IMG/VR virus record: IMGVR_UViG_3300036790_000378
Coordinates: 1-36,264 of that record
DNA length: 36,264 nucleotides
Source of the DNA: a virus
Reading direction: 5' to 3' (one strand)
The notes beneath the pieces are model-generated. The model saw only the letters and a list, made by a program, of their open reading frames with translations, had not been told where the DNA came from and did no database searches. Shown piece after piece: positions 16,061-22,785 of the stretch. The position numbers and the translations under genes are program-made. Position 1 is the stretch's first letter, and each line of letters starts with the position of its first letter.

Positions 16061-16495
16061 TCAGATGCCGCACGCGTCGTGCGCGTGGTTCTGCGCATTG
16101 TACGCGGCGGCGTCGATCTCGATGCCGGTCACCACAAGGTTGGTCGCGATGCGCCAGAGATCGGCAGCGACGCGATGGCGCTCCGTCGCACCACGCATGT
16201 GCTCGCCGCCGAATTCAAACGTCTCGTTCACGCCGGCGAGCGCGACGCCGATGCCGCCGAAGTACGCGACCTCGGCCCCCACGTCGGGATGCGCGCCGAG
16301 CGCCGTGTTCGTCTCGTGAATCGTCGGATCGTGGGCCATCTCGCCCTCGACGAGCGCCGTGTGTGTCGACGCCGCATCGCATGCGAGGCTACCCTCGGCA
16401 ACGACCTCCGTCGCGATCGCCGCATAGTGCACCGCGCGAGGCATGTCCGCGCATCCGAGCAACCCCACCACGATGACCAGCGCGAGAGTCTTCAC
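16061..16495 (-). CDS. Putative lipoprotein (144 aa), opposite strand
   Basis: The N-terminus KTLALVIVVGLLGCADMP is a signal peptide with a lipobox (L-L-G-C, Cys15), so the mature protein is likely anchored to a membrane. The rest has ACDAASTHTALVEGE and HETNTALGAHPDVGAEVAYF with a short hydrophobic segment. It is the only minus-strand gene between the virion and lysis genes and converges on the appendage gene. It may be a moron expressed from the prophage or a lysis accessory protein; neither is shown. Start is GTG 16495, with TGA of a 35-residue ORF overlapping. Confidence 0.6.
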   Translation of the reverse strand: MKTLALVIVVGLLGCADMPRAVHYAAIATEVVAEGSLACDAASTHTALVEGEMAHDPTIHETNTALGAHPDVGAEVAYFGGIGVALAGVNETFEFGGEHMRGATERHRVAADLWRIATNLVVTGIEIDAAAYNAQNHAHDACGI

Positions 16496-16599
16496 GCCAT
16501 GAACATAAGACCTCCGCGCGCGCCGTCCAGGTAGCGGTCGGTAACCCGATCGTCGTCGGTCCGGACAACCCCGGACACCGTCGGGGCGATCCGGAACAT
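16492..16599 (-). CDS. Possible small ORF before the lipoprotein (35 aa)
   Basis: ATG 16599 opens a 35-codon frame beginning MFRIAPTVSGVV and ending GGLMFMA, whose TGA overlaps the lipoprotein GTG (GTGA). The overlap pattern is the same as between most real gene pairs here. It has no known relatives and may simply be a leader that couples lipoprotein translation. Confidence 0.35.
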   Translation of the reverse strand: MFRIAPTVSGVVRTDDDRVTDRYLDGARGGLMFMA

Positions 16600-16603
16600 C
16601 GTC

Positions 16604-16620
16604 GACGCTAATCCCGCAGC
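16604..16620 (+). promoter_or_regulatory. Second exact copy of the late 17-mer motif
   Basis: Identical to 3872-3888. It lies in the 154-base gap between two divergent genes and its TAATCCCGCAG core is 45 bases before GTG 16654, the first gene of the lysis-region operon. A transcription start for that operon is expected somewhere here because the upstream neighbour is on the other strand. Confidence 0.4.
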
Positions 16621-16653
16621 GCCCGGCTCGTCGACGCGCAGCCTCGGCCGGTA

Positions 16654-17283
16654 GTGCCCGACGACCGCGATCCCAAGCCGCTCGCGCGCGCGCCGCTGGT
16701 CCGGCAGGACCGGCGCGACTTCGAGCCGCCGAAAACCGCGACGCCGCCCGGTGGTTACCCGATCCCGCCGCGGCAGGACGACCAGGCGATCGTCGCGCCG
16801 GTCCCGCAGGACTTCGCGATCGGCGCCGCGCCGATCACCAACGTCGGACTTCCCGCCGACGTCGAGCTCGCCGCGCGCGTTCGTCGCACGCAGCACGCCA
16901 CGGAGAGCGTCGCGGCGACGTCGATCACGATCAACAGCCGGCTCACCGCGGTCGAGCTCGACGTCAAGGCGGTGAAGTCGTCGCTCACCGCGCAGGACAA
17001 GGAGCTCGCCACGATCAAGACCGGCGTCGAGACGACGAATCGGTTGATCGGATCCGTCGTCGACGTCGCCAAGAGCAAGATCACCGTCGAGCACGACGTG
17101 CTGCGCGCGCAGGTCGAGCTCGGCACCGCGCAGCAAGTCGACAAGCTCGACCAGGGCAAGCAGCTGCGCGAGCGCGAGACGGTTCGCTACACGACGCGAC
17201 AGAAGGTCGTCGGTGCGCTGGTCGCCGCGATCCTCGGCGCGCTGGGCTGGATCGCTCACGCGCTGATCGCCGGAGCGCACTGA
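16654..17283 (+). CDS. Coiled-coil protein with C-terminal TM anchor (209 aa)
   Basis: The N-terminal 60 residues are Pro-rich. Residues about 75-180 form a long helical, heptad-like region (ATSITINSRLTAVELDVKAV, KDKELATIKTG-like spacing). A hydrophobic segment VVGALVAAILGALGWIAHAL sits near the C-terminus. It is probably tail-anchored in the inner membrane. It is the first plus-strand gene after the strand switch and overlaps the next by 1 base (TGATG). Placement before the endopeptidases suggests a lysis-cassette accessory role. Confidence 0.6.
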   Translation: MPDDRDPKPLARAPLVRQDRRDFEPPKTATPPGGYPIPPRQDDQAIVAPVPQDFAIGAAPITNVGLPADVELAARVRRTQHATESVAATSITINSRLTAVELDVKAVKSSLTAQDKELATIKTGVETTNRLIGSVVDVAKSKITVEHDVLRAQVELGTAQQVDKLDQGKQLRERETVRYTTRQKVVGALVAAILGALGWIAHALIAGAH

Positions 17284-17798
17284 TGTCGGGCGGCCACCGC
17301 GATCGCGACCAGATGCACACGCAGCCGATCCACGTCGAGGAAGTGCTCGAGGCCGAGGCGCGCAACGAACCGCCGCCCGAACCGCCACCGGCGCCCGATC
17401 CCGAGGACGACGACCGGCCGATGCAGCCTCTCACCGTCTCGCTCTTCGTCGGCGCGTTGAACCGGCTCAACAAGACGATCAACGAGCAGACCGCGGCGAT
17501 CCGCGACCTGCGTGCGGTGCTGTCCGGCGTCGGGCGCACCACGACCGTCAACGAGATGACGCTCAAGGCGCTCGACGAGATCCAGAAAAACCTCGAGTCG
17601 CTGTCGAAGATCGCCTACGCGGGCACGGCGACGATGAACGCGGTCGTCGACGTCCGCGACGACCTGCGCACGATCCGAAGCACCGCGATCGCGTCGGCCG
17701 AGGAGATGGCCGTGATCCGCGAAGCCGCCGTGTCGAGCAACGGCCACCTCAAGGCGATCCACGAGCTGCTCGAGCGGGCCGAGGCTCGCGCTTCCTGA
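17283..17798 (+). CDS. Soluble coiled-coil protein (171 aa)
   Basis: The N-terminus carries a Pro/Glu-rich linker (EPPPEPPPAPDPEDDD). The remainder is helical with LNRLNKTINEQTAAIRDLRA and further heptads, and no TM segment. It overlaps the preceding coiled-coil membrane protein, so the two may form a complex. Function is unknown. Confidence 0.6.
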   Translation: MSGGHRDRDQMHTQPIHVEEVLEAEARNEPPPEPPPAPDPEDDDRPMQPLTVSLFVGALNRLNKTINEQTAAIRDLRAVLSGVGRTTTVNEMTLKALDEIQKNLESLSKIAYAGTATMNAVVDVRDDLRTIRSTAIASAEEMAVIREAAVSSNGHLKAIHELLERAEARAS

Positions 17799-17841
17799 CC
17801 AAGGCAACCCGGCGTAAGGCGCCGACGAAAGGCAAACGACC

Positions 17842-18456
17842 ATGACCGCATCGACCATCAAGCTTCTGCTCACCATCATCACCGGCGCGCTCGCGGGCGC
17901 GCAGGCAACCGGCGTTCTGCCAGCGTCCGCCGCGGGCTACGTCGCGACCGCGATCGTCGTGCTCACCGCGCTCGGCTACGGCGCGCACGTCGCCGCCGTG
18001 AGGACCGCGCTCTACACGCCGGTGCCGTTGACGCCGCCGCGGTCGTCGCAAGCGGGAATCACCCGACTCGAAGTGATCGCGCTGCTCGGCGCCATGGGAA
18101 TCGGCTGCATCGCGATCACGACCGGAGCCATTGTGACGAGCTGCACCCACGCTCAAGTCGTCGCCGGCGAGAACGCCGCGAAGGCGTGCGGCGAGGCCGA
18201 TGCCGGCACGCTGCTCGGCAAGATCGAAGCGGCGCTCGCCGCGTCGGACTACGACGTCGAGGTGGCCGCGGTCGCCACGGCGTACAACCTCGCGAGCGAC
18301 GTCGTGAACTGCCTGGTTGCGACGGTGACGGCGGTGGAAGATGCCGCGACCCCGGCCGGCGGTGGCTCGGCGATCACAGCGTCGGTCATCGCGCCGAATC
18401 CGATCGCGGCGCACGGACATGCGTGGCTGAACGCGCATGCGGGGAGTGCGCAGTGA
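17842..18456 (+). CDS. Holin candidate with three TM segments (204 aa)
   Basis: Hydrophobic segments lie at about residues 5-25, 30-53 (YVATAIVVLTALGYGAHVAA) and 75-100 (LEVIALLGAMGIGCIAITTG). A Cys/Ala-rich soluble C-terminal half follows. Three N-terminal TM segments next to peptidoglycan-hydrolase candidates is the usual holin context; it is large for a class I holin, so the call is positional. An aaagg tract lies before ATG 17842. The stop overlaps the next GTG. Confidence 0.55.
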   Translation: MTASTIKLLLTIITGALAGAQATGVLPASAAGYVATAIVVLTALGYGAHVAAVRTALYTPVPLTPPRSSQAGITRLEVIALLGAMGIGCIAITTGAIVTSCTHAQVVAGENAAKACGEADAGTLLGKIEAALAASDYDVEVAAVATAYNLASDVVNCLVATVTAVEDAATPAGGGSAITASVIAPNPIAAHGHAWLNAHAGSAQ

Positions 18457-18692
18457 TCAAGGTCGTCGAGACGCGGAAGTACAGCGACGGCGAGACCGAC
18501 ATCCTCGTCGAGATACGCGACGACGGAACCATCGGCATCGGCATCGTTAACGTCGCGGCCGGAACGGTAATCGGAAGCGCGAAGGGTGTGCTTGGCGTGA
18601 AGGTGTTGGAGCAACTCGCAGCGCTCGCTCGCGACCACGCCACGCCGGAATCGCAGGCGCTGCTTGCGAGGCTGGACGGAGACGGCAAGTGA
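18453..18692 (+). CDS. Unknown small protein (79 aa)
   Basis: GTG 18453 overlaps the holin-candidate stop. It has a beta-rich start (VETRKYSDGETDILVEIRDD) followed by a Gly-rich middle and a helical C-terminus (LEQLAALARDHATPESQALL). No family recognised. Its stop overlaps the GTG of the lipoprotein gene. Confidence 0.6.
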   Translation: MIKVVETRKYSDGETDILVEIRDDGTIGIGIVNVAAGTVIGSAKGVLGVKVLEQLAALARDHATPESQALLARLDGDGK

Positions 18693-18967
18693 AACGGCTC
18701 GCGCTTGTCGCTGCGTTGTTCGGTGGCCCGGTCTTAGTCGTTGCTGCGGCGCTCACCGGCTGCGGTCCGTTCATTGACCACGCCGCTCGGCATCCGATCG
18801 TCTACGACGTCATCGACGGCGTGCTGATCGTCGGCGCGACCACGACGGCGATCGCCGACAACAACGAGGCGGTGCGCGGCACCGCGCTCGGCGTCGACCT
18901 GGTCGCGCTCTTCCTGGTCCCCGCGCTTGTCGTCGCGACGGTCGCCGGGCTGTGGAGGCCGGAATGA
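18689..18967 (+). CDS. Small lipoprotein with a second TM segment (92 aa)
   Basis: The signal sequence VAALFGGPVLVVAAALTGCG ends in a lipobox (L-T-G-C). A second hydrophobic segment (VDLVALFLVPALVVATVAGL) lies near the C-terminus. In a lysis cassette an outer-membrane spanin-type lipoprotein would be expected, but the second TM argues against a simple o-spanin. GTG 18689 overlaps the previous stop. Confidence 0.58.
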   Translation: MKRLALVAALFGGPVLVVAAALTGCGPFIDHAARHPIVYDVIDGVLIVGATTTAIADNNEAVRGTALGVDLVALFLVPALVVATVAGLWRPE

Positions 18968-19161
18968 AGCCGACCGACGAAGTTCATCATCTCGGCAACG
19001 AGATCACGGTCGAGCGCAGGGGCGAAGAGTTGCGGCTCGTCGTCGGCGGTTCGAGTCGCGTGATCAAGGATTTCGACGCGCTCGTCCGCACGCTGGCGTT
19101 CGTCAACGACAACGCGAAGGCGGCGGCCTACAACCCGGAGCCGTACGGAGCGACGCCGTGA
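18964..19161 (+). CDS. Unknown small protein (65 aa)
   Basis: ATG 18964 overlaps the lipoprotein stop. The sequence has HHLGNEITVERRGEELRLVV and then a helix with FDALVRTLAFVNDNAK. Soluble, no motif recognised. Its stop overlaps the GTG of the peptidase gene. Confidence 0.6.
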   Translation: MKPTDEVHHLGNEITVERRGEELRLVVGGSSRVIKDFDALVRTLAFVNDNAKAAAYNPEPYGATP

Positions 19162-19895
19162 CCCGCTGCCTCGGCAAGCTCGCACCTCGCCACGACGCGC
19201 GCACGTTCAAGCTGTGCGCGCTGCTCGGGCCGTCGTTGCCCGCGCCGCCGCCGAGCGTCGACTGGACGAAGCCGCTCCCCGCCGACCTCGGCGAGATGGC
19301 GAACGACCGCCTCGGCGATTGCACGTGCGCCGGCGCCGCGCACCTCGTGCAGACGTGGACCGGCAACCGCGGCGACATGCTGACCATCGCCGACGATGCG
19401 ATCGTCGCGGCCTACTCGGCAGTTGCCGGCTACACGCCGAACGACCCGACGACCGACAACGGCGCCGCGCTGCTCGACGTCCTCAACTTCTGGCGGCAGA
19501 CCGGCATCGGCGGCCACCAGATCGGCGCGTTCGCTGCGGTCGACCACGCGAACGTCGTCGAGGTGAAACAGGCATGCGATCTGTTCGGCGGCCTCTACAC
19601 CGGCGTGCAGCTGCCGCAGTCCGCGATGGACGCCACCGACAACGGCGCGGCGTGGAGCGACGTCGACGACACGAACATCCTCGGCGGCCACTGCGTCGCG
19701 CTCGTCGGCTACGACGCGGACGGCGTCACCTACGTGACGTGGGGAAAGCGCCAGCGCGCAACGTGGGCGTGGGTCGAGCGCTACGCGGACGAGATGTACG
19801 CGCTGATCGCCGCCGACTGGGTCAGCGGCGCAGCCGAGGCGCCGAGCGGCTTCGACCTCGCGCAGCTGCAGGCGGACCTCGGAGCGTTGCGGTGA
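19158..19895 (+). CDS. Papain/C39-like cysteine peptidase family protein (245 aa)
   Basis: The core motif NDRLGDCTCAGAAHLVQTW places a likely nucleophile at Cys55 or Cys57. A downstream LGGHCVALVGYD supplies the His of a papain-like dyad, followed by VTYVTWGK. The fold is expected to be a C39-like peptidase; such proteins are frequent in phages, with cell-wall or processing roles suggested. Location with a second Cys/His hydrolase suggests peptidoglycan cleavage at lysis. GTG 19158 overlaps the previous stop. Confidence 0.65.
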   Translation: MTRCLGKLAPRHDARTFKLCALLGPSLPAPPPSVDWTKPLPADLGEMANDRLGDCTCAGAAHLVQTWTGNRGDMLTIADDAIVAAYSAVAGYTPNDPTTDNGAALLDVLNFWRQTGIGGHQIGAFAAVDHANVVEVKQACDLFGGLYTGVQLPQSAMDATDNGAAWSDVDDTNILGGHCVALVGYDADGVTYVTWGKRQRATWAWVERYADEMYALIAADWVSGAAEAPSGFDLAQLQADLGALR

Positions 19896-20086
19896 AACTG
19901 TCGTATCGCGGCTACGAGCTCGAGGCGAAGCGCGAGCAGTCGCTCGGCGGTGACTCGCTGCTGTACTGGAGCGTCTTCCGCGAGTCTGATCAGTTCGAGG
20001 TGGACAGCGGATTCTCGTACGAGCGGACGTCGCCCGAGCGCTACATCAAGACGCTGCAGAAGCAGGTCGACGAGAGGCTTGCATGA
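19892..20086 (+). CDS. Unknown small protein (64 aa)
   Basis: GTG 19892 overlaps the peptidase stop. It reads KLSYRGYELEAKREQSLGGD and SLLYWSVFRESDQFEVDSG, a small alpha/beta protein with a basic C-terminal helix (YIKTLQKQVDERLA). No assigned function; the arrangement suggests it is translated with the peptidase. Confidence 0.6.
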   Translation: MKLSYRGYELEAKREQSLGGDSLLYWSVFRESDQFEVDSGFSYERTSPERYIKTLQKQVDERLA

Positions 20087-20166
20087 AGCTCCGCCACCGC
20101 ATCGTGGTCGCGCTGCTCTTCGCGTGGCACGGAGTCCGCTGGTGGAGAGCAGGGGCGAGACGGTGA
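20083..20166 (+). CDS. Tiny basic/hydrophobic peptide (27 aa)
   Basis: ATG 20083 overlaps the previous stop (ATGA) and the stop at 20164-20166 overlaps GTG 20163 of the next gene. The peptide has a basic start, a hydrophobic stretch IVVALLFAWHGVRWW and a basic end. It is short enough to be a linker ORF, but both overlaps fit the coupled gene chain. It might insert into membranes. Confidence 0.5.
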   Translation: MKLRHRIVVALLFAWHGVRWWRAGARR

Positions 20167-20339
20167 GCGAGCTGTCGGAGCGCCAGATCTGCCTGGGCTG
20201 CAAGAGGCGGATCAATCTGCTCGTCGACGGCTTTCGCTGTCTCGACTGCCCGTTTTTCTTCTGTCGGCCGTGCGCCGAGTACCACTTCGGAAAGACCGAC
20301 GTGTCGCCGGTGACGGGGCTCAAGGACAAACCGCTATGA
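20163..20339 (+). CDS. Small zinc-finger-like protein (58 aa)
   Basis: Three C-x-x-C pairs (CLGC, CLDC, CRPC) over 40 residues with CPFFFCRPCAEYHFG suggest binding of two zinc ions. GTG 20163 overlaps the preceding peptide stop; its own stop overlaps ATG 20336. Function unknown; protein or nucleic-acid contact is possible. Confidence 0.6.
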   Translation: MSELSERQICLGCKRRINLLVDGFRCLDCPFFFCRPCAEYHFGKTDVSPVTGLKDKPL

Positions 20340-20944
20340 GCGACGTCGGCCTCATCCCGTGTTCGCTCGAGCTCGCCGTGCAGCGGATGCTCGAGCTCGA
20401 GGCGTCACGCAAGGGCTGCTACAGCTGGGGGGCAGGGCATTGGGACGCAACCCACCCCGAGCAGCTCGGCATGACGGTCGGCGATAATGGGCTGCTCGGC
20501 TGGGACTGCGCCGGCGCCGCGATCAGCTACGCGTTCATGCTCAACCGTCACCGGCCGGGCTTCAACGCGCAGCCGCACGCGACGATCACCGACGACCTCA
20601 ACGTCGACAGCGTGATCGAGGACGCCGACCCGGCGCGCGGCGGTCGGCTCGAGCTCGGCGAGCTGGTCACGATTCCGGCGCCGGGCGTGCTGATTCTGAC
20701 GCCGACCGTGCGCATCCCGGCGAAGAACTTCGTCGACCCGGGCCACGTGCGGATGGTGCTCGACGCGACGAAGTGGAACCCGGCCGCGCCGCGCTACGCC
20801 GACCTCGTCTACCTCGAGTGCCGCGGGCCGAGCGGACGCAGCCCGGGCGTCGTTCGGAACACCGGCGAGAGCGTCGACCAGTGGGACGCGGTGTGGCCGA
20901 CCCACAAGGCGGCGATGGTCCGCGTTCGAGCCCGAGGCGCATGA
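20336..20944 (+). CDS. NlpC/P60-like peptidase, probable endolysin (202 aa)
   Basis: The sequence GLLGWDCAGAAISYAFML gives a nucleophile Cys58 in the NlpC/P60-style D-C-x-G context, preceded by CYSWGAGHWD. VDPGHVRMVLD supplies His137. The layout (Y-x-W-G-x-G before the Cys, P-G-H-V after) is that of phage peptidoglycan hydrolases that cut stem peptides. With the holin candidate upstream this is the best endolysin candidate. No signal peptide, so export would rely on a holin. Confidence 0.68.
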   Translation: MSDVGLIPCSLELAVQRMLELEASRKGCYSWGAGHWDATHPEQLGMTVGDNGLLGWDCAGAAISYAFMLNRHRPGFNAQPHATITDDLNVDSVIEDADPARGGRLELGELVTIPAPGVLILTPTVRIPAKNFVDPGHVRMVLDATKWNPAAPRYADLVYLECRGPSGRSPGVVRNTGESVDQWDAVWPTHKAAMVRVRARGA

Positions 20945-21102
20945 AGACCAAGACGCCGAAGATTCGCTACCGCGTCTGCAAGCGCTGCAAGCAGACCGCG
21001 ATCGTGAATCCCGACAACACGCTCAAGCTGCACGACACCGGCGAGACGATGTGGAGCTACACGACCGGCGCGATCCTTCGCGTGAAGTGCAGCGGCCGAT
21101 GA
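20941..21102 (+). CDS. Small basic zinc-ribbon-like protein (53 aa)
   Basis: ATG 20941 overlaps the endolysin stop. It carries RVCKRCKQTAIV and a lone Cys near the end (LRVKCSGR), resembling half of a zinc ribbon, with a basic N-terminus. No function known. Confidence 0.58.
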   Translation: MKTKTPKIRYRVCKRCKQTAIVNPDNTLKLHDTGETMWSYTTGAILRVKCSGR

Positions 21103-21314
21103 TCGACTTCGCGACGCTGCAGCGCTACGACCTCGAGCTCATCGTCGCGTTCGACCGGTTCGAGCGCATGTGGCACGGCTCGGTCAGCGGTACGAACCTC
21201 AACGGCGAGCCGCAGACGATGATCGTTGTCGACCAAGATCCCGTGGTCGCCGCGAGCACGGCGATCGTGAAGTTCGTCGCGGACTGCAGGCCGAAGGCCG
21301 ATGGCTCGGCTTGA
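21099..21314 (+). CDS. Unknown small protein (71 aa)
   Basis: ATG 21099 overlaps the previous stop. The sequence reads IDFATLQRYDLELIVAFDRF with an alpha/beta pattern and no known motif. It is the last gene of the plus-strand chain and converges on the integrase gene, whose stop is 38 bases away. Confidence 0.58.
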   Translation: MIDFATLQRYDLELIVAFDRFERMWHGSVSGTNLNGEPQTMIVVDQDPVVAASTAIVKFVADCRPKADGSA

Positions 21315-21352
21315 TTTGAACCGGCGACTGTCACACCGGCGGCACAACCACT

Positions 21353-22612
21353 TCAGACAACTCTCAGCTTCGTTTGCGATAATGCTCGCTTGGGCGCGAG
21401 TTCCGTGAGGACTGAAAATCCGCGTGTCGGCGGTTCAACTCCGTCCCTGGGCACTTCGAAACTCGACGAAGCGAACGATTCCTCGACGGAATTTCGGATC
21501 GACGTCGGATGAGCGCTGTGTCCTCCAGCGCCAGGCTGTGCCACGTGCGGCAACTCGTGCGGCACACCGGCGTCACAGCCTCCGGGCAGCCGGCCGATCG
21601 CCTCGATGAGCGTCGCGTCGTCGAGCTGGCCGTAGACAAGCTCGACCATGCGCGTGCTCGAGTGCCCAAGCAGCCGCGACACGACGTAGAGCGAGACGCC
21701 CTCCTGCACGAGCCAGCTCGCGAAGGTCCGGCGCAGGTCGTTGGGCGTGAGTTTTTGCTTGGCCGTGGGAAGCCCGGCGCGCTTGGCAGCCCACTCCAGA
21801 TCCCGCGTCACATTCGACCACGGGTCGACGACCGGGCCCGAGCCTTCGTGCATCGCGTCGAGCCACGGCCGGAGCTGTTCATGGATCGCGATCGGCCGCC
21901 CCTTGGTCTTGCCCTTCGGGATCGCGATGGTTCCGCGCTCGAGGTCGACGTGCGACCAGTCGAGCACCTCGAGCTCGCCGCGGCGCGGGCTGCCGTACAC
22001 GATCAGCAGGCAGTACAGCGCGCGCCGCTGCTTGCGGGCGAGCACCTTCGCGAGCGTCTTCGGCTTCGCCTTGGGGCCCGGCGGCTGGACGAGGTGATCG
22101 ATCACGGCGATGAACTCGTCTGGCGTCAAGTAGGTCGTCCGCGGCACGTAGCCAGATTCGAATTCGGGCACGACCTCGAGCGAGCCATGGAATCGCTCTC
22201 GCGCTTTCGCCGCCTTGAGCGCTCCGCGCAGCACGACGAGCTCCTTGTGCACGCTGTGCGTGTGCGCGCCGGCCTTGAGCCGCGCCGCGATGTAGCGCTC
22301 GACAAGCTCGCGCGTCAGCTCGTCACATTTGACGTCGCCGAGTCCGGTCGCGACGTGGCGCTGTTTCTGATCGTAGCAACGCCGCGTGCCGCTGCTCTTG
22401 CTCGCGCATACGACGTCGACGAAGTAGCTCAGGGCAGCGTCGAGGGCTTCGGTTTGGTGCGGGGCACGATCGGTCGTCTGGAGCTCAAGGTCGCGGAGCC
22501 GGGCACGTGCGACGACAGGATCTGTGGTCCGCGTCGAGACGCGCTGGCGGACGTTGTCGCGGTCGTAGTAGTCGGCCCACAAGGTCTTTCCGCGGCGGTA
22601 GAGGCGTCCCAT
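21353..22612 (-). CDS. int: Tyrosine-recombinase integrase (419 aa)
   Basis: Catalyses site-specific integration and excision. Residues 5-40 form an arm-binding start (RRGKTLWADYYDRDNVRQR). The catalytic part contains R210/R211 in GSPRRGELEVLDW, a beta-hairpin Lys candidate near K234-K237 (PKGKTKGRP), N291-D-L-R294 (where many relatives have His-x-x-Arg), H317 in LLGHSS and nucleophile Y327 in VYGQL. The C-terminal about 35 residues (VPRDGVEPPTRGFS...) are encoded by the antisense of the tRNA-Phe-derived attP core, so the tail would change on integration. ATG 22612 is downstream of the excisionase start and overlaps its frame. Confidence 0.92.
   Translation of the reverse strand: MGRLYRRGKTLWADYYDRDNVRQRVSTRTTDPVVARARLRDLELQTTDRAPHQTEALDAALSYFVDVVCASKSSGTRRCYDQKQRHVATGLGDVKCDELTRELVERYIAARLKAGAHTHSVHKELVVLRGALKAAKARERFHGSLEVVPEFESGYVPRTTYLTPDEFIAVIDHLVQPPGPKAKPKTLAKVLARKQRRALYCLLIVYGSPRRGELEVLDWSHVDLERGTIAIPKGKTKGRPIAIHEQLRPWLDAMHEGSGPVVDPWSNVTRDLEWAAKRAGLPTAKQKLTPNDLRRTFASWLVQEGVSLYVVSRLLGHSSTRMVELVYGQLDDATLIEAIGRLPGGCDAGVPHELPHVAQPGAGGHSAHPTSIRNSVEESFASSSFEVPRDGVEPPTRGFSVLTELAPKRALSQTKLRVV
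21410..21454 (+). other. attP: attP core: 3' part of a tRNA-Phe gene
   Basis: The plus strand reads as the anticodon loop to the 3' end of tRNA-Phe: CTGAAAA (anticodon GAA), a T arm with stem GGCGG/CCGTC and loop TTCAACT, then an acceptor strand ending in gggcac. No matching 5' half of the tRNA exists in the window. The 5' strand of the anticodon stem is only partly complementary, placing the left limit of host identity near 21410. Position inside the integrase 3' end supports an attachment site, implying integration into the host tRNA-Phe gene with its 3' end rebuilt by phage DNA. Confidence 0.85.
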
Positions 22613-22785
22613 GCGATCGGCTCCTTCATCTTCGAGGCGATGTAGCGTTCCACGGCCTGCTCTGGCACCACAAGCCGGCCGCCGATCTCGCCGCGGACCA
22701 TCTCCTTGACGAGCCGATAGGCGGTGCGCCGCGAGACGCGCAAGCGCTCGGCAACCTCCTCGACGGTGAGGAGCTTCGATGTCAC
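22429..22785 (-). CDS. xis: Excisionase / MerR-type HTH protein, overlapping int (118 aa)
   Basis: The start reads SKLLTVEEVAERLRVSRRTA followed by YRLVKEM and VPEQAVERYI, a classical excisionase-family HTH of about 60 residues. The family usually ends near residue 65, but here no stop occurs and the frame runs about 184 bases into the integrase gene before TGA 22429, adding a Thr/Ser-rich tail without a recognised domain. Start GTG 22785 overlaps the previous stop (GTGA); ATG 22803 is an alternative. The protein should steer Int toward excision. Confidence 0.7.
   Translation of the reverse strand: MTSKLLTVEEVAERLRVSRRTAYRLVKEMVRGEIGGRLVVPEQAVERYIASKMKEPIAWDASTAAERPCGPTTTTATTSASASRRGPQILSSHVPGSATLSSRRPIVPRTKPKPSTLP

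Noticed and set aside
21302-21360. A tRNA-like pattern on the minus strand near the integrase stop (ggttcaaatc)
   Set aside because: The T stem does not pair and the anticodon loop lacks T33, so it is not a tRNA; it may only be the attP arm region.
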